Part shown: positions 7,396-15,912 of the stretch, in pieces
How positions within the stretch are numbered: the stretch's first letter is position 1
How the letters are laid out: every line of letters starts with the position of its first letter
From: Bacillus sp. A301a_S52
Lineage (GTDB): Bacteria > Bacillota > Bacilli > Bacillales > Salisediminibacteriaceae
Direction: 5' to 3'
Assembly (NCBI GenBank): GCA_024701455.1
Contig: JABXYP010000001.1
Coordinates: forward strand, 562,001-626,000
DNA: 64,000 nt
Notes under the pieces: generated by a model
Seen by the model: the letters and a program-made list of their open reading frames with translations, nothing else
The model's database searches: none
What the model was told of the DNA's origin: nothing
Position numbers and translations under genes: made by a program

Positions 7396-8106
7396 ATGAC
7401 GGTAAATGATTCTAAGGTATATGCGCAAATTTCCAGTTATATCGGACGTCTGATCAGGGAAAAGTTCGGGAAAGGACCGACATCTGTTTATGTGACAATT
7501 AAACATCCTTATATGACCATTTACCTGAAAGACTTTCTAGCTCCTATGGAGCGGGTATTGCTAGAAAAAGGGGAGAAAAAACGCGTCGAAGAAACAAGAG
7601 ACGTATTGATGGAAGAACTATTACCAGAAATTATGTGTAAGCTTGAAGAGATTGTGTCTATTAAGGTGAAAGATTTACATTATGATTGGAATCTTGAAAA
7701 TCGTTCAGGCATCATTTTTGGGTGTATTACAGAAGGGACTTCTCACGAGCATAGAGCTGTCTCTCCTCTACCAGCAGAGGTAGAAGGTCCTTTTTATAAA
7801 GAAATTAACGAAGCGAGTAAACGCGGTCAGAAAATGCCAGAAAGAACAGAAGTATTTGTACTAAATGACCGAACAATATTGACGAAACGTACAGGCATTC
7901 TTGTGAATGTGGAGAAGGAACTGATTAAAAATCAATTCACTGAAGAATTAAAGCTCACGAAGCGTCCAATGGAAAAGCGACTTATTGATCAAGGTAAATT
8001 AGAAAATATTTTAGGAAAAGACATTGATGACACATTTGTTGATTGGAACTTTGATAAAGACATTGGCTATTTTGTCTTTATTACAACTTCTAAAAAAGAG
8101 ACGTGA
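7396..8106 (+). CDS. DUF2294 protein, two tandem domains
   Basis: 236 residues with an internal duplication. Residues 1-118 contain IREKFGKGPTSVYVTIKHPYMTIYLKDFL, then VKDLHYDWNLENRSGIIFG. Residues 130-236 repeat the pattern in shorter form with VFVLNDRTILTKRTGILVNVEK and DTFVDWNFDKDIGYFVF. This is the DUF2294 arrangement found in alkaliphilic and other Bacilli. The D-W-N motif before the last strand is conserved in both halves. No signal peptide or membrane segment; cytoplasmic. Biochemical function is unknown. Confidence 0.8.
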   Translation: MTVNDSKVYAQISSYIGRLIREKFGKGPTSVYVTIKHPYMTIYLKDFLAPMERVLLEKGEKKRVEETRDVLMEELLPEIMCKLEEIVSIKVKDLHYDWNLENRSGIIFGCITEGTSHEHRAVSPLPAEVEGPFYKEINEASKRGQKMPERTEVFVLNDRTILTKRTGILVNVEKELIKNQFTEELKLTKRPMEKRLIDQGKLENILGKDIDDTFVDWNFDKDIGYFVFITTSKKET

Positions 8107-8134
8107 TACATACACCTAGTGAGGAAGTTTAAGT

Positions 8135-8169
8135 AAAACCATGCTCTTTTAAAGAGAGTTATGGTTTTT
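8135..8169 (+). terminator. Intrinsic terminator after the DUF2294 gene
   Basis: Outer stem AAAACCAT / ATGGTTTT with an inner CTCTT/AAGAG stem, followed by T residues. It begins about 28 bases after the DUF2294 stop codon. Confidence 0.7.
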
Positions 8170-8387
8170 AGTATGGAATCATAGCGCCCATTGGGCTGTT
8201 AAAGGTGTTGATATATGCGGCATTCTTAAGGGAATTAAGGTGAGTTACTCGGATAGAAGGCTAGAGTCATTTTTGTAATGATGATGGAATAGAGCCTTCT
8301 ACTAGGGACATGCCCAAGTAGCAACGAACTCAATACAGATAAGAAGTCACATTAATTTTCAAATGATGACGCGCTGGCATTGGAAGA

Positions 8388-8461
8388 ATAACTAAGAAAA
8401 GCGCCAAATTCCTGATTCACTCAACTATCAATTAGTGGGAGAAATTAACGCTTCGTTTAAT
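8388..8461 (+). repeat. Degenerate 3' part of the TTTAT-flanked repeat
   Basis: Only the 3' half is recognisable: cctgattcactcaactatcaa, a shortened hairpin 2 and cttcgttta at the right end. The outer hairpin and left end are gone. Surrounding sequence from 8170 to 8387 shows an AGAAGGCT/AGCCTTCT inverted repeat but no gene. Confidence 0.5.
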
Positions 8462-8583
8462 GGTCAGGTCAGCGTGGTTAGGACTAATCTGTCTAATCCG
8501 CATATGGGTGGCTTCTATTTGTTAGTATCAATACAGTAGAATTTAACAAGGACGTTTAAAGTCATAACGCTAAAACAAGAGAC

Positions 8584-8609
8584 GTTTTGAAATGAGATTC
8601 TACGGGTAG
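8584..8609 (+). promoter_or_regulatory. SigB-like promoter for the DJ-1/PfpI gene
   Basis: GTTTTG (8584-8589), 14 bases, GGGTAG (8604-8609), against the consensus GTTTAA-N12-15-GGGTAT. It is 39 bases upstream of the start codon. Homologous general stress proteins (YfkM/YraA) belong to the SigB regulon in Bacillus subtilis, so context agrees. Confidence 0.55.
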
Positions 8610-8647
8610 ATACTCTTTGAAACCAACATGAAAGGGTGGTAGGTAGT

Positions 8648-9157
8648 ATGAGTAAAGTGGCTTGTGTCTTGACAGATATGTTTGAGGACTCAGAGTATAC
8701 GTCACCAGAGAAGGCGCTTAAAGACGAAGGTCATGAAGTCGTCGTGATAGGAACAGAAGCAAATCAAGAAGTAGAAGGAAAAAACGGTGAAGCTAAAGTG
8801 AAAGTAGATGTTGGTATAGCAGATGCTAAGCCAGAAGATTACGATGCTTTACTTATCCCTGGCGGATTCTCACCTGATATTCTCCGAGCTGATGACCGTT
8901 TTGTCGAATTTTCAAAGCATTATATGTTGAAAGATAAACCTGTATTCGCTATTTGCCATGGCCCACAGTTGCTAATAACTGCGGACATTCTTTATGGAAG
9001 AAAGGTAACTGGTTTTAAATCTATTCTAGTGGATTTAAAGCATGCTGGAGCAAATGTTTTTGATGAGGAAGTTGTTGTTTGTGGCAACTTAGTGACGAGT
9101 CGAACACCAGATGATTTAGAAGCCTTTAATAGTGAATCCGTTAAACAATTATCTTAA
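8648..9157 (+). CDS. DJ-1/PfpI family general stress protein (YfkM/YraA-like)
   Basis: 169 residues, single DJ-1/PfpI domain of the type-1 glutamine amidotransferase fold. N-terminal KVACVLTDMFEDSEYTSP carries the conserved acidic residue; DALLIPGGFSPD and the nucleophile elbow AICHGPQLL give the catalytic Cys, with the His directly after. Members act on damaged or glycated proteins or small aldehydes; the exact activity is debated. ATG at 8648 follows AAAGGGTGG; a GTG at 8636 overlaps that site. Monocistronic behind a SigB-like promoter, so a general-stress role is likely. Confidence 0.87.
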   Translation: MSKVACVLTDMFEDSEYTSPEKALKDEGHEVVVIGTEANQEVEGKNGEAKVKVDVGIADAKPEDYDALLIPGGFSPDILRADDRFVEFSKHYMLKDKPVFAICHGPQLLITADILYGRKVTGFKSILVDLKHAGANVFDEEVVVCGNLVTSRTPDDLEAFNSESVKQLS

Positions 9158-9171
9158 AAGCGTCTAAAAGT

Positions 9172-9270
9172 CAAATTTAGGGGGGAGGGGATTTTTCTCC
9201 TGCCCTAGTTCTCTCAACGACCAAACAGTGAGAGAAAAACGAAAACCCCCACTTTGAAGGAGCATTTTAT
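9172..9270 (+). repeat. Degenerate partial copy of the TTTAT-flanked repeat
   Basis: Recognisable are atttagggggga, the ctctcaac block, a decayed hairpin 2 (cagtgagag ... aaaacccccact), tttgaagg and a right flank TTTAT (9266-9270). The 5' hairpin is missing. The stretch 9271-9417 has no supported feature. Confidence 0.5.
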
Positions 9271-9445
9271 CTAATACTGTTTGTTGGACCATTCTGTCCT
9301 CTGAAAACCAAAAGCGGAAGAATTTATTGAGAAAACTGAGAAGGAAATCGAGGCAGAGTGACGCCGTTAGGGATGAAATAGTGTGATTCCTATCATGATT
9401 TCACGCCAATATAGATATTTCGTTTAGAATCTTTAAACGAAAAAA

Positions 9446-9493
9446 GAAGGTGCCTCTAAGAGTCGTTATACAATGACTTTTAGAGACATCTTC
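9446..9493 (-). terminator. Terminator of the lipoprotein gene
   Basis: Long stem GAAGGTGCCTCTAA..GTC pairing with GAC..TTAGAGACATCTTC. On the minus strand the run complementary to the A-tract at 9439-9445 supplies the U-tail. A second perfect 9-bp hairpin (TTTCGTTTA/TAAACGAAA, 9418-9442) lies beyond it. Confidence 0.7.
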
Positions 9494-9552
9494 TATGTTT
9501 AAATTGACCTTACCTCTTAGTGGTCTCTATAGAGAAAAGTCATTAAAGAATG

Positions 9553-10581
9553 TTAGTTAATATGCTCAGCTGTTTTCAGGACATCCTCTTTATTAAGGTC
9601 TGACCCAGAAGCAATAAGTTCAAGCTGAAGTTTTCCTGTATTCCAAGATAATAGCTGTGTATTTTCAATGCTTGAGTAAGTTCCAATATAGCGGCCGATA
9701 TCTAACAATTCATGTTGATCATCATCAGGAATGTCTCGGGTGGTTTCTGATACTGAAAGGATCAGATAATCGTCACGGTTATTTCTAAATTCAATCATAC
9801 TCTCCCGAAAGGCTTCAAAATACTTAGCTTCTTGAAAATGATAGCCTGATGGCACATAGGTTAGCTGAGGAATCTCGTAATCGGCTTTCTCCTCTAGTTC
9901 TTCAAGTGTTAGGGAGTCAGATAAATACTCTTCCATTGTTTGAATCTCAGCATTAGGTGGAGGGTCTAAACGAAAGAAATCGTTATTAACATTTATATTA
10001 TAGTCAATAAGGTTGAACAATGTTTCCGAACGAAAACTGTCTTCTTCCCACATTATTTTTAAAGGAATATATGTTTCTTCATCTATCCAAATATCGTAAC
10101 TACCCGAGTTGAGTGTTGAGCTTTTCGGTGGTAAAGATAAGTGAACTGTTGAACGTCCAGCTACAGTGACATTCCCTTCAACGACTACCTCGCTTGAATC
10201 ACGCATTGCTGTGAGTATGTCGTTCACTACGTATGATTCATCTGGTATCCCTATCATGGTGTCGTCTTTGTTATCAAGTATGGTAATCATATTTTCTTCT
10301 TTGTCATACAGCCAAGACTCGCTCTCATTTGAAACATACGTGTAACCGTCCCTCAGCTCTATTCGATGTTTATCTGGTGCTACATTCCATTCTTTATAAA
10401 TGACGGTTTCTTTTTCTCCATCGATATAATAAGAATGTGTAATTTCAGCATAATAGCTTTCAAGGTTATCATAAGCTTGTGTGGCATTTTCTATGATTTC
10501 CTCTGTATTCTGGAGTGAACATCCCACAACGGTTGATACGAGTGACAAGCCACTTGCCAGAGGTAAAAGCCCTTTTAACAT
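9553..10581 (-). CDS. LolA-like lipoprotein with C-terminal DUF4367-like region
   Basis: 342 residues. A lipoprotein signal ends with VVGC (Cys21), so it is anchored outside the membrane. Residues 25-230 look like the LolA/LppX-type half-barrel of DUF4367-class proteins: NLESYYAEITHSYYIDG, WNVAPDKHRIE, and DIWIDEETYIPLKIMW. The region after 240 (YEIPQLTYVPSGYHFQEAKYF) begins with the Pro-rich motif typical of DUF4367. Such proteins often sit beside anti-sigma factors, but here the gene stands alone. ATG follows GGGGGAAC. Function unknown. Confidence 0.75.
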   Translation of the reverse strand: MLKGLLPLASGLSLVSTVVGCSLQNTEEIIENATQAYDNLESYYAEITHSYYIDGEKETVIYKEWNVAPDKHRIELRDGYTYVSNESESWLYDKEENMITILDNKDDTMIGIPDESYVVNDILTAMRDSSEVVVEGNVTVAGRSTVHLSLPPKSSTLNSGSYDIWIDEETYIPLKIMWEEDSFRSETLFNLIDYNINVNNDFFRLDPPPNAEIQTMEEYLSDSLTLEELEEKADYEIPQLTYVPSGYHFQEAKYFEAFRESMIEFRNNRDDYLILSVSETTRDIPDDDQHELLDIGRYIGTYSSIENTQLLSWNTGKLQLELIASGSDLNKEDVLKTAEHIN

Positions 10582-10984
10582 TAAATTGTTCCCCCTGTAA
10601 ATCAGTAATAATCAATCGTAAAGTGTCTCTTTTCTAAAAAAAGTGACATGCTAGGCACAAAAAAAGCGCTCAAGAGCGGATTTGTACGAGTAATAGGGTG
10701 CGTTTATCTATTTATGGTGTCACCCTTATTCATGTCATTAAGCTGTTTTTTGTCTATACTTACTTTTTATTATACTAAATTAAGATGTCAAACTCACTGC
10801 TTTTTAGTAAAACCAATAGAAAAGTTGTACCAATTGTGTTAAAAAGCGGGGAAAGGGTGGTTTATTTGAATATGCGCTAGGAAGAAATAGGATTTACGCG
10901 GTGGAGTGGGGGAAAGATAGACGAGCGGAACCCTATATCGGATAATAATAAAATAGGTTTCATTATAAGACAAAAAAAAGGGGG
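10582..10984. other. Intergenic stretch without a supported gene
   Basis: AT-rich spacer between the lipoprotein gene and the YwaF-like gene. An ORF at 10648-10842 lacks a ribosome site and has Cys/Phe-rich nonsense composition, so I do not call it. I see no repeat or clear promoter here. Confidence 0.5.
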
Positions 10985-10990
10985 ATGAAC

Positions 10991-11707
10991 GTGTGGGTTG
11001 GAAAAGATAGCTCAACGGTACCTTTTGCAATGTTTTCTGCTGAGCATTGGGTTATGATGGGAATATTGTTGGTGGGCCTGTTAACGCTCTATTATATTCG
11101 CCATAAACCGGTCACTGAAAAAATAAAAGGGTGGCAAAAAAAAGCGGCGCTTTCTCTTATTCTTTTCGAAGCAGGTTATCAGGTGTGGCTCATCGGTACA
11201 GATCAATGGCATGTCAGTCATTCCTTACCTCTTGAATTAAGCAATATAAGTGTGATATTAGTTATCATACTATTATGGACAGGCAACAGGTGGCTTTTCG
11301 GTATTGTCTTCTTTATTGGAATTGGTGGTGCTATTCAAGCCATTGTCACCCCTGTATTAAGCTTTGGTTGGCCACATTTTCGCTTTATACATTTTTTTTA
11401 CACGCACATTCTCGTGATTTGGGCAGTATTTTACTTTCTATGGTTTAGAGGATATATGTATATGTTAACGTTTAAAAGTGTTATGAAGGCGATGATCTTC
11501 TTGAATGTGCTCTTACCAGTGATTTATACGATCAACGTTTTGGTAGACGGAAACTACTGGTTTGTGAGACAGAAGCCGAGGGGAGTGAGTTTACTAGACT
11601 TCTTAGGACCGCATCCTTGGTATATTCTTGGAATGGAAATAACGGCCTTTTTATTATTTACGCTCCTTTGGTTACTGCTTGGTAACAGGAAACGGACTTC
11701 GAGTTAA
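10991..11707 (+). CDS. ywaF: TIGR02206/YwaF-family integral membrane protein
   Basis: 238 residues with about seven transmembrane helices (from AEHWVMMGILLVGLLTLYY near 15 to the final FLLFTLLWLLLG). Family marks are the conserved AEH near the start, the LPLELSNIS segment in the third helix, HFRFIHFFYTH, and the C-terminal loop HPWYILGMEI. The family is annotated only as a conserved Bacillus membrane protein (YwaF). GTG at 10991 is preferred because GGGGG (10980-10984) directly abuts the ATG at 10985. A terminator overlaps the 3' end. Confidence 0.8.
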   Translation: MWVGKDSSTVPFAMFSAEHWVMMGILLVGLLTLYYIRHKPVTEKIKGWQKKAALSLILFEAGYQVWLIGTDQWHVSHSLPLELSNISVILVIILLWTGNRWLFGIVFFIGIGGAIQAIVTPVLSFGWPHFRFIHFFYTHILVIWAVFYFLWFRGYMYMLTFKSVMKAMIFLNVLLPVIYTINVLVDGNYWFVRQKPRGVSLLDFLGPHPWYILGMEITAFLLFTLLWLLLGNRKRTSS

Positions 11708-11726
11708 GTTTGAAGTCCGTTTCTTA
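11691..11726 (+). terminator. Intrinsic terminator overlapping the ywaF stop
   Basis: Stem AACGGACTTC / GAAGTCCGTT with a loop containing the TAA stop, followed by a T-rich tail. Confidence 0.75.
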
Positions 11727-11734
11727 TTTGTCCA

Positions 11735-11851
11735 GTTATTAACACAGATAACCTCCGTAAAACAAAACTACCGCCTCAAAATAGAAAGCAGAGCTAAAGC
11801 TATTTAGGCGGGAGATAACGATCGCCTAATGTCTTTGAAGATTCGTTTTAT
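11735..11851 (+). repeat. Internally deleted TTTAT-flanked repeat lying on a stop codon
   Basis: Left GTTAT (11735-11739), right TTTAT (11847-11851). Hairpin 1 is present but hairpin 2 has been deleted, leaving aatgtctttgaag. The right TTTAT is ATAAA on the minus strand and contains the TAA stop (11848-11850) of the quinone oxidoreductase gene. Confidence 0.8.
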
Positions 11852-12831
11852 GCCATTTTAACGAGCATGCGCCCTGTGATGTTACTCTCGAGAATATTTT
11901 TTAATGCCTCTTGTAACTGATCAAGTGAAATTTCTGTGGCTATATCGTCTAAATGAGCTGGTTTTAGATCTGTTGCAGTCCGCTCCCAAATAGTCCGTCT
12001 TATGTCCATCGGACAGTAAACAGAATCAATTCCAATAAGATTCACACCACGTAAGATGAAAGGGATGACGGTAACAGGAATTTCAACGCCTGCGGTTAAA
12101 CCACTGGCTGCTACAGCACCGCCGCGTTTAGTTGAACTTAATATAGAAGCAAGGGGCTTTCCACCAGTGGGATCTACAGCAGCGGCCCACCGTTCTTTTT
12201 GCAAAGGTTTTAATGTGTCAGGTGTTACTTCATCACGCCCTATAACCTCATCTGCACCTAAAGTTTTCAAATAATCATGCTCAGTAGCTTTACCAGTACT
12301 AGCTGTGACATAATAGCCTCGTTGCTTTAACATATCAACTGCCATACTTCCAACTCCACCAGTGGCCCCAGTTACAAGAACAGGCTTATCTTCGGGTGTC
12401 AGTCCATCCTTCTCAAGCTTGTGAATAGACAATGCCGCAGTGAAACCGGCTGTGCCGATAATCATCGCTTCTCGTGTTGTCAACCCGCTCGGTAGCGGGA
12501 CTACCCAATCAGCTGGGACACGTGCATACTCACTATACCCACCATCGTGACTAACGCCTAGCTCATAACTTGTCACGATAACGTGATCACCAATTTGATA
12601 ATTGTTACTAGTTGTAGCAACGACTTCCCCAGCTAAATCAATTCCTGGAATGATAGGATAGTTTTTAACAATTTTAGCATCTGCATGTGTTGCCATACCA
12701 TCCTTAAAATTAACGCCTGAATAATGGACTTTAATGGTTACGTCACCTTGAGGTAAATCATCTAATGTTCGCGTAATGAGTTGCCCTGTTCCATCACCAT
12801 GGGTCTGAAAAGCTTTAAAGGATTGTACCAA
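11848..12831 (-). CDS. YhdH/YhfP-type quinone oxidoreductase (acrylyl-CoA reductase family)
   Basis: 328-residue zinc-free medium-chain dehydrogenase. The GroES-like N-terminal domain has YSGVNFKDGMA and PGIDLAGEV; the Rossmann domain has VLVTGATGGVGSMAVDML (NADPH loop, about 150) and WAAAVDPTGGKPLASIL, typical of YhdH/AcuI. These reduce acrylyl-CoA or quinones with NADPH. The best start is TTG (12829-12831), nine bases after AAGGAGG, giving MVQSFKAFQ; the longer frame to 12867 has no ribosome site. The TAA stop lies inside the duplicated target of the repeat at 11735-11851, with the protein end intact. Confidence 0.88.
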   Translation of the reverse strand: MVQSFKAFQTHGDGTGQLITRTLDDLPQGDVTIKVHYSGVNFKDGMATHADAKIVKNYPIIPGIDLAGEVVATTSNNYQIGDHVIVTSYELGVSHDGGYSEYARVPADWVVPLPSGLTTREAMIIGTAGFTAALSIHKLEKDGLTPEDKPVLVTGATGGVGSMAVDMLKQRGYYVTASTGKATEHDYLKTLGADEVIGRDEVTPDTLKPLQKERWAAAVDPTGGKPLASILSSTKRGGAVAASGLTAGVEIPVTVIPFILRGVNLIGIDSVYCPMDIRRTIWERTATDLKPAHLDDIATEISLDQLQEALKNILESNITGRMLVKMA

Positions 12832-12951
12832 GATAATCTGCCTCCTTAAGGAATGTCCAACTCTCACTCTTATTGTGACAAAAAAGGAGGGGGAGTGTCG
12901 AGTAAAAAGAATCTGCCATTCGAAAACGTCATGATTTCGACATATACGTAG

Positions 12952-13782
12952 TTACTCCTCACGTGTTGTGGGGGGTGTATTGTGCATGTAGGGGGGAGCG
13001 GGCTTTAATTTAGGTGGCTCACCGTAGGCAGGAGCAGGAGAGACATAATTAAACTCGCCCTTGCTATCCATACTAGCTCCCTTAGCCCATCGTCCTTTTT
13101 TACTTTCTTCCCCTGCCGAAAGGTTATAAAAATCATACGACACATGTTGATTTTCCAATTCTCTAGGGAACGTACTGGGTACCACAATATTTTCTTGTGC
13201 TTCTATTTCAGCGATTGCAGCTTTCCACATGTTTTGATGCATGGTATCACGTGCGATGAGAAAAGCGAGCATATCTTTCACACCTGGATCTGTCGACGCT
13301 TCATAGAGTCTGACTGCTTGGAGGCGCCCTTGAGATTCTGCGGTTAAATTTGCTCGAAAGTCGGCAAGTAAATTTCCACTTGCTCCAATATAATCAGCAG
13401 TCCATCTATTTCCGGCGCTATCTGCAGGTAATGCCCCTAAACCTGAGACGATAGCATGTTGGGGATTCATACCACCGAGGATGGCAGCTGTTACGGGATT
13501 TTCCGCTGCTTTCTCAAGATCTGCAAGAGGGGCTTTATCGAGAAGACGGGCGATCATCGTAGCGAGCATTTCAACATGAGCTAATTCCTCTGTCCCAGCG
13601 TCCATCAATAGATCTCGATATTTATCTGTCGTTCTACTGTTCCATCCTTGAAACAAATATTGTAGTGCCACAGAAATTTCGCCGAATTGTCCACCGAGTA
13701 TTTCTTGAAGTTGATTGGCAAATATGGGATCAGGTTTTGATGGTTTCGCTTCGTACTGGAGCTCTTTCATATGAAAAAACAT
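12952..13782 (-). CDS. Manganese catalase (YjqC-like)
   Basis: 276 residues. Family features are KPSKPDPIFANQLQEILGGQFGEISVALQYLFQGW (ligand Glu), AGTEELAHVEMLATMI (Glu and His ligands), LPADSAGNRWTADYI and FLIARDTMHQNMWKAAI (Glu/His pair of the second half). The Pro-rich tail APAYGEPPKLKPAPP is typical of YjqC-type enzymes. It disproportionates H2O2 without heme. ATG follows AAGGAGG. It is a canonical member, unlike the divergent paralogue at 502-1410. The DUF3231 gene lies upstream on the same strand but is separated by a terminator. Confidence 0.93.
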   Translation of the reverse strand: MFFHMKELQYEAKPSKPDPIFANQLQEILGGQFGEISVALQYLFQGWNSRTTDKYRDLLMDAGTEELAHVEMLATMIARLLDKAPLADLEKAAENPVTAAILGGMNPQHAIVSGLGALPADSAGNRWTADYIGASGNLLADFRANLTAESQGRLQAVRLYEASTDPGVKDMLAFLIARDTMHQNMWKAAIAEIEAQENIVVPSTFPRELENQHVSYDFYNLSAGEESKKGRWAKGASMDSKGEFNYVSPAPAYGEPPKLKPAPPYMHNTPPTTREE

Positions 13783-13865
13783 GCACTTTCCTCCTTAAAT
13801 TCGTCTTTTGTTAGGTTATTATGTAGATGTCATTTTTAGACCACTAACTTTAATCTAGTGAAAAA

Positions 13866-13893
13866 ACGTCTGAAAGCATTCGCTCTCAGACGT
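13866..13893 (-). terminator. Intrinsic terminator of the DUF3231 gene
   Basis: On the minus strand, ACGTCTGAGAGC / GCTTTCAGACGT with a 4-base loop followed by TTTTTT (plus-strand A-run 13860-13866). It separates the DUF3231 gene from the manganese catalase downstream. Confidence 0.8.
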
Positions 13894-13913
13894 TCTCCCC
13901 TTAAAGGTAGATA

Positions 13914-14432
13914 TTAATTCATTTGAAGTTCTCTTGGCTTTTCGTGGAGTGGTGGGACAACGAGCCAGCCTTTTTCTTTGTTTAATCTTAGTAACTTGCC
14001 TGCTTCTTGAGCTTTAGCGGTGTGAAATTGGCCATACATCATAGCAATGTCTTCACGTGTACTTTGTCCCATTGCTTTACTATCTGCAATGAGTCCAGCG
14101 GCCAGGTCAGTAGATATAGCCATCGCTATTTCGGGGTCATTGTATTTTGCCCCAGCTGGAATATCCTCCATGGACGCTTTTGGACGCTCTGGTGGACTTG
14201 GTGGTAAGGCGATACCATTTTCTTTTAACAAAGTTTCTAACTGCTTTTCTTCTTGACGTGCTAAACCAATAAGAGAATTAATGAGAGTAAGCAGGTCTTC
14301 ATCTCCACAATGATTTTCGTAAATTTGATATGTGGCAATGGTTGATTTCATACCAGCCAAATGAGTCCAAGCACTAAAAATTTCCCCATAATGCATGGGC
14401 TCGTTCTGTTGATTTCCGCTTAATATCCCCAT
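13914..14432 (-). CDS. DUF3231 family protein
   Basis: 172 residues, a single ferritin-like/CotF-like helical unit rather than the usual two-domain DUF3231 length of about 330. Features: MHYGEIFSAWTHLAGMKSTIATYQIYENHCGDEDLL and a C-terminal half with IAMMYGQFHTAKAQEAGKLLRLNKEKGWLVVPP, the characteristic ending. Members occur in spore-formers and are linked to spore or catalase-like functions, but activity is unproven. ATG at 14430-14432 follows AGGAGG; an upstream ATG at 14456 lacks a good site. Confidence 0.8.
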   Translation of the reverse strand: MGILSGNQQNEPMHYGEIFSAWTHLAGMKSTIATYQIYENHCGDEDLLTLINSLIGLARQEEKQLETLLKENGIALPPSPPERPKASMEDIPAGAKYNDPEIAMAISTDLAAGLIADSKAMGQSTREDIAMMYGQFHTAKAQEAGKLLRLNKEKGWLVVPPLHEKPRELQMN

Positions 14433-14639
14433 AAACAGCCTCCTCATTTTATTCATGTGGCGGATCTCCTTTGAGTAATATTGACCACCGTTTATAGGAT
14501 GTGTTCTTCAAAGGGATCTATCCATGCAAAAAAATGGTCTCCACGTGCACCCTTCAATGTAGAGAAAATCCGCATTTCAAGTAACACATAAAAGACAAGA
14601 CGCCATAGAGTATTATAAAAAGGGTAAGGGAGTTTTAGT

Positions 14640-14954
14640 ATGGAAAAATCACAAGAAAAAATTATTAATATGATGGTTAGTAATCTGCTCTCTAAACATA
14701 ATGTAAAGAGACAAGATGAACTACAGGAAGAGGAAAAAATAAAGCTGCAAGAGATAGTGGACCAGCTAAAAGCAGACGTCGAGAACTTTGTGGAAACGCA
14801 TAAAAAGACGATCACTGAGCAAAATACACAACGGTCTGATGCCACATCAGAAGCCATATCACCCGAACCTGCGTCAACTTCTTCTAACAATGTCATGGTG
14901 ACACCGAACGATGCGAATGCTAAAAAAATATTTTTGCCAAAGCGAAATAAGTAA
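14640..14954 (+). CDS. Hypothetical helical protein upstream of cotX
   Basis: 104 residues: an amphipathic, coiled-coil-like N-terminal 65 residues (EKIINMMVSNLLSKHNVKRQDELQ, then IVDQLKADVENFVETHKK) and a low-complexity Ser/Thr/Pro tail ending KKIFLPKRNK. The ATG follows a weak AAGGGAG. It lies 241 bases upstream of cotX on the same strand, with a weak hairpin between (14962-15001). A spore-coat partner role is plausible from location only; I do not recognise the family. Confidence 0.6.
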   Translation: MEKSQEKIINMMVSNLLSKHNVKRQDELQEEEKIKLQEIVDQLKADVENFVETHKKTITEQNTQRSDATSEAISPEPASTSSNNVMVTPNDANAKKIFLPKRNK

Positions 14955-15142
14955 GACAATTTAGGCGTGTTATGGCAATTTTAAAATGCTTTGCGCGCCT
15001 TATTTCATTTTCGAGAATTCGAGAAGGGCTGATATGAGTAAGGGAAAAGTAAGTGAATATTTTTCCCTTCAAATAAAAGGGGGCTGATTTTTGATAGTGT
15101 TTTTATAAAAATTGAGTCGCTTGTATCAGACAGTTTGTCCAC

Positions 15143-15169
15143 ACACCCTCCCTACCAACACATACAATG
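15143..15169 (+). promoter_or_regulatory. SigK-like promoter of cotX
   Basis: AC at 15143-15144, 16 bases, then CATACAATG (15161-15169), matching the mother-cell SigK pattern AC-N16-CATANNNTA at all but the last base. It would start transcription just upstream of the ribosome site at 15181, as expected for a late coat gene. Confidence 0.5.
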
Positions 15170-15195
15170 AAGTAAAACAGAAGGGAGGTTTTATA

Positions 15196-15657
15196 ATGAA
15201 TCAGGAAGTGCATTATTCAGGTAATGAAAAAAAGAAAAAATGGTCCGCACTAGATCCGGACTGCTGTCATCCGACAGATCGAGTCGATACGAACTTACAA
15301 AGTGCAGAACAAGTAAATAAAACGTTACAATCCTCTGAAGAGTATATCTTCATTAAAGACTCATGCGATATCTCGGTGTCCACAACAGATACAAAAGCTG
15401 CAGTTTCCTTACAAGCAGCTCTGCAGGCGGCAATCGCATTAGTCATTAATATCTCAATTGCTGATAGTAGCCGAGCAGAGCGGATCACACAGGATTTACT
15501 TCAAACCGCTAAAACGAAGCAAATAACCTTCCAAAAAACAGTCGTAGAAAATTCACGAAATGTTGATGTGACTACGACCGATACTCAAGTAGCTATTAAT
15601 TTACAGGTGCTTTTACAAATTTTGCTTGCTTTGATTGTTAATCTCAATATCCTGTAA
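15196..15657 (+). CDS. cotX: Spore coat protein X/V family (CotX-like)
   Basis: 153 residues. Two copies of the CotX/CotV domain: FIKDSCDISVSTTDTKAAVSLQAALQAAIALVINISIADSS (about 55-95) and VENSRNVDVTTTDTQVAINLQVLLQILLALIVNLNIL (about 118-153). TTDT-x-A-x-x-L/I-Q is the family signature, and the order matches CotX. It belongs to the insoluble fraction or crust of the spore coat. The N-terminal 50 residues are charged and include DPDCCHP. ATG at 15196 follows AAGGGAGG. A SigK-like promoter and a strong terminator make it monocistronic. This is direct evidence for an endospore-former. Confidence 0.93.
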   Translation: MNQEVHYSGNEKKKKWSALDPDCCHPTDRVDTNLQSAEQVNKTLQSSEEYIFIKDSCDISVSTTDTKAAVSLQAALQAAIALVINISIADSSRAERITQDLLQTAKTKQITFQKTVVENSRNVDVTTTDTQVAINLQVLLQILLALIVNLNIL

Positions 15658-15666
15658 AATTGATGC

Positions 15667-15706
15667 AGCGTGGAGTAACTAAATGTAACAGTTACTTCAC
15701 GCTTTT
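15667..15706 (+). terminator. Intrinsic terminator of cotX
   Basis: Stem AGCGTGGAGTAACT / AGTTACTTCACGCT with a 9-base loop and TTTT tail, nine bases after the cotX stop. The rest of 15707-15912 shows no feature. Confidence 0.85.
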
Positions 15707-15912
15707 CTGTTAAATAAAGTGGTTATCTAGATATTGCTAAAGTGTTGACGAGAGAATAACTTATGCATATTAGGTATGTAGTAAGCAATTTTTAAATGAA
15801 GAAAAACGCCTTTTCCCATTCACGTAACTAAATATAAACAAGCAATACCCTTTTAAACAACATTAAAATACTGAACAGCTTATACTTGAAAAGCAATTAT
15901 GGATTAATTAAT

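Noticed and set aside
9303..9361. Protein-like tail AEEFIEKTEKEIEAE in the spacer after the DJ-1 gene
   Set aside because: A stop codon lies just upstream in frame and there is no start codon or family; may be an old remnant, not supportable.
10648..10842. 64-codon hydrophobic ORF
   Set aside because: No ribosome site and no recognisable family; Cys/Phe-rich chance translation of AT-rich spacer.
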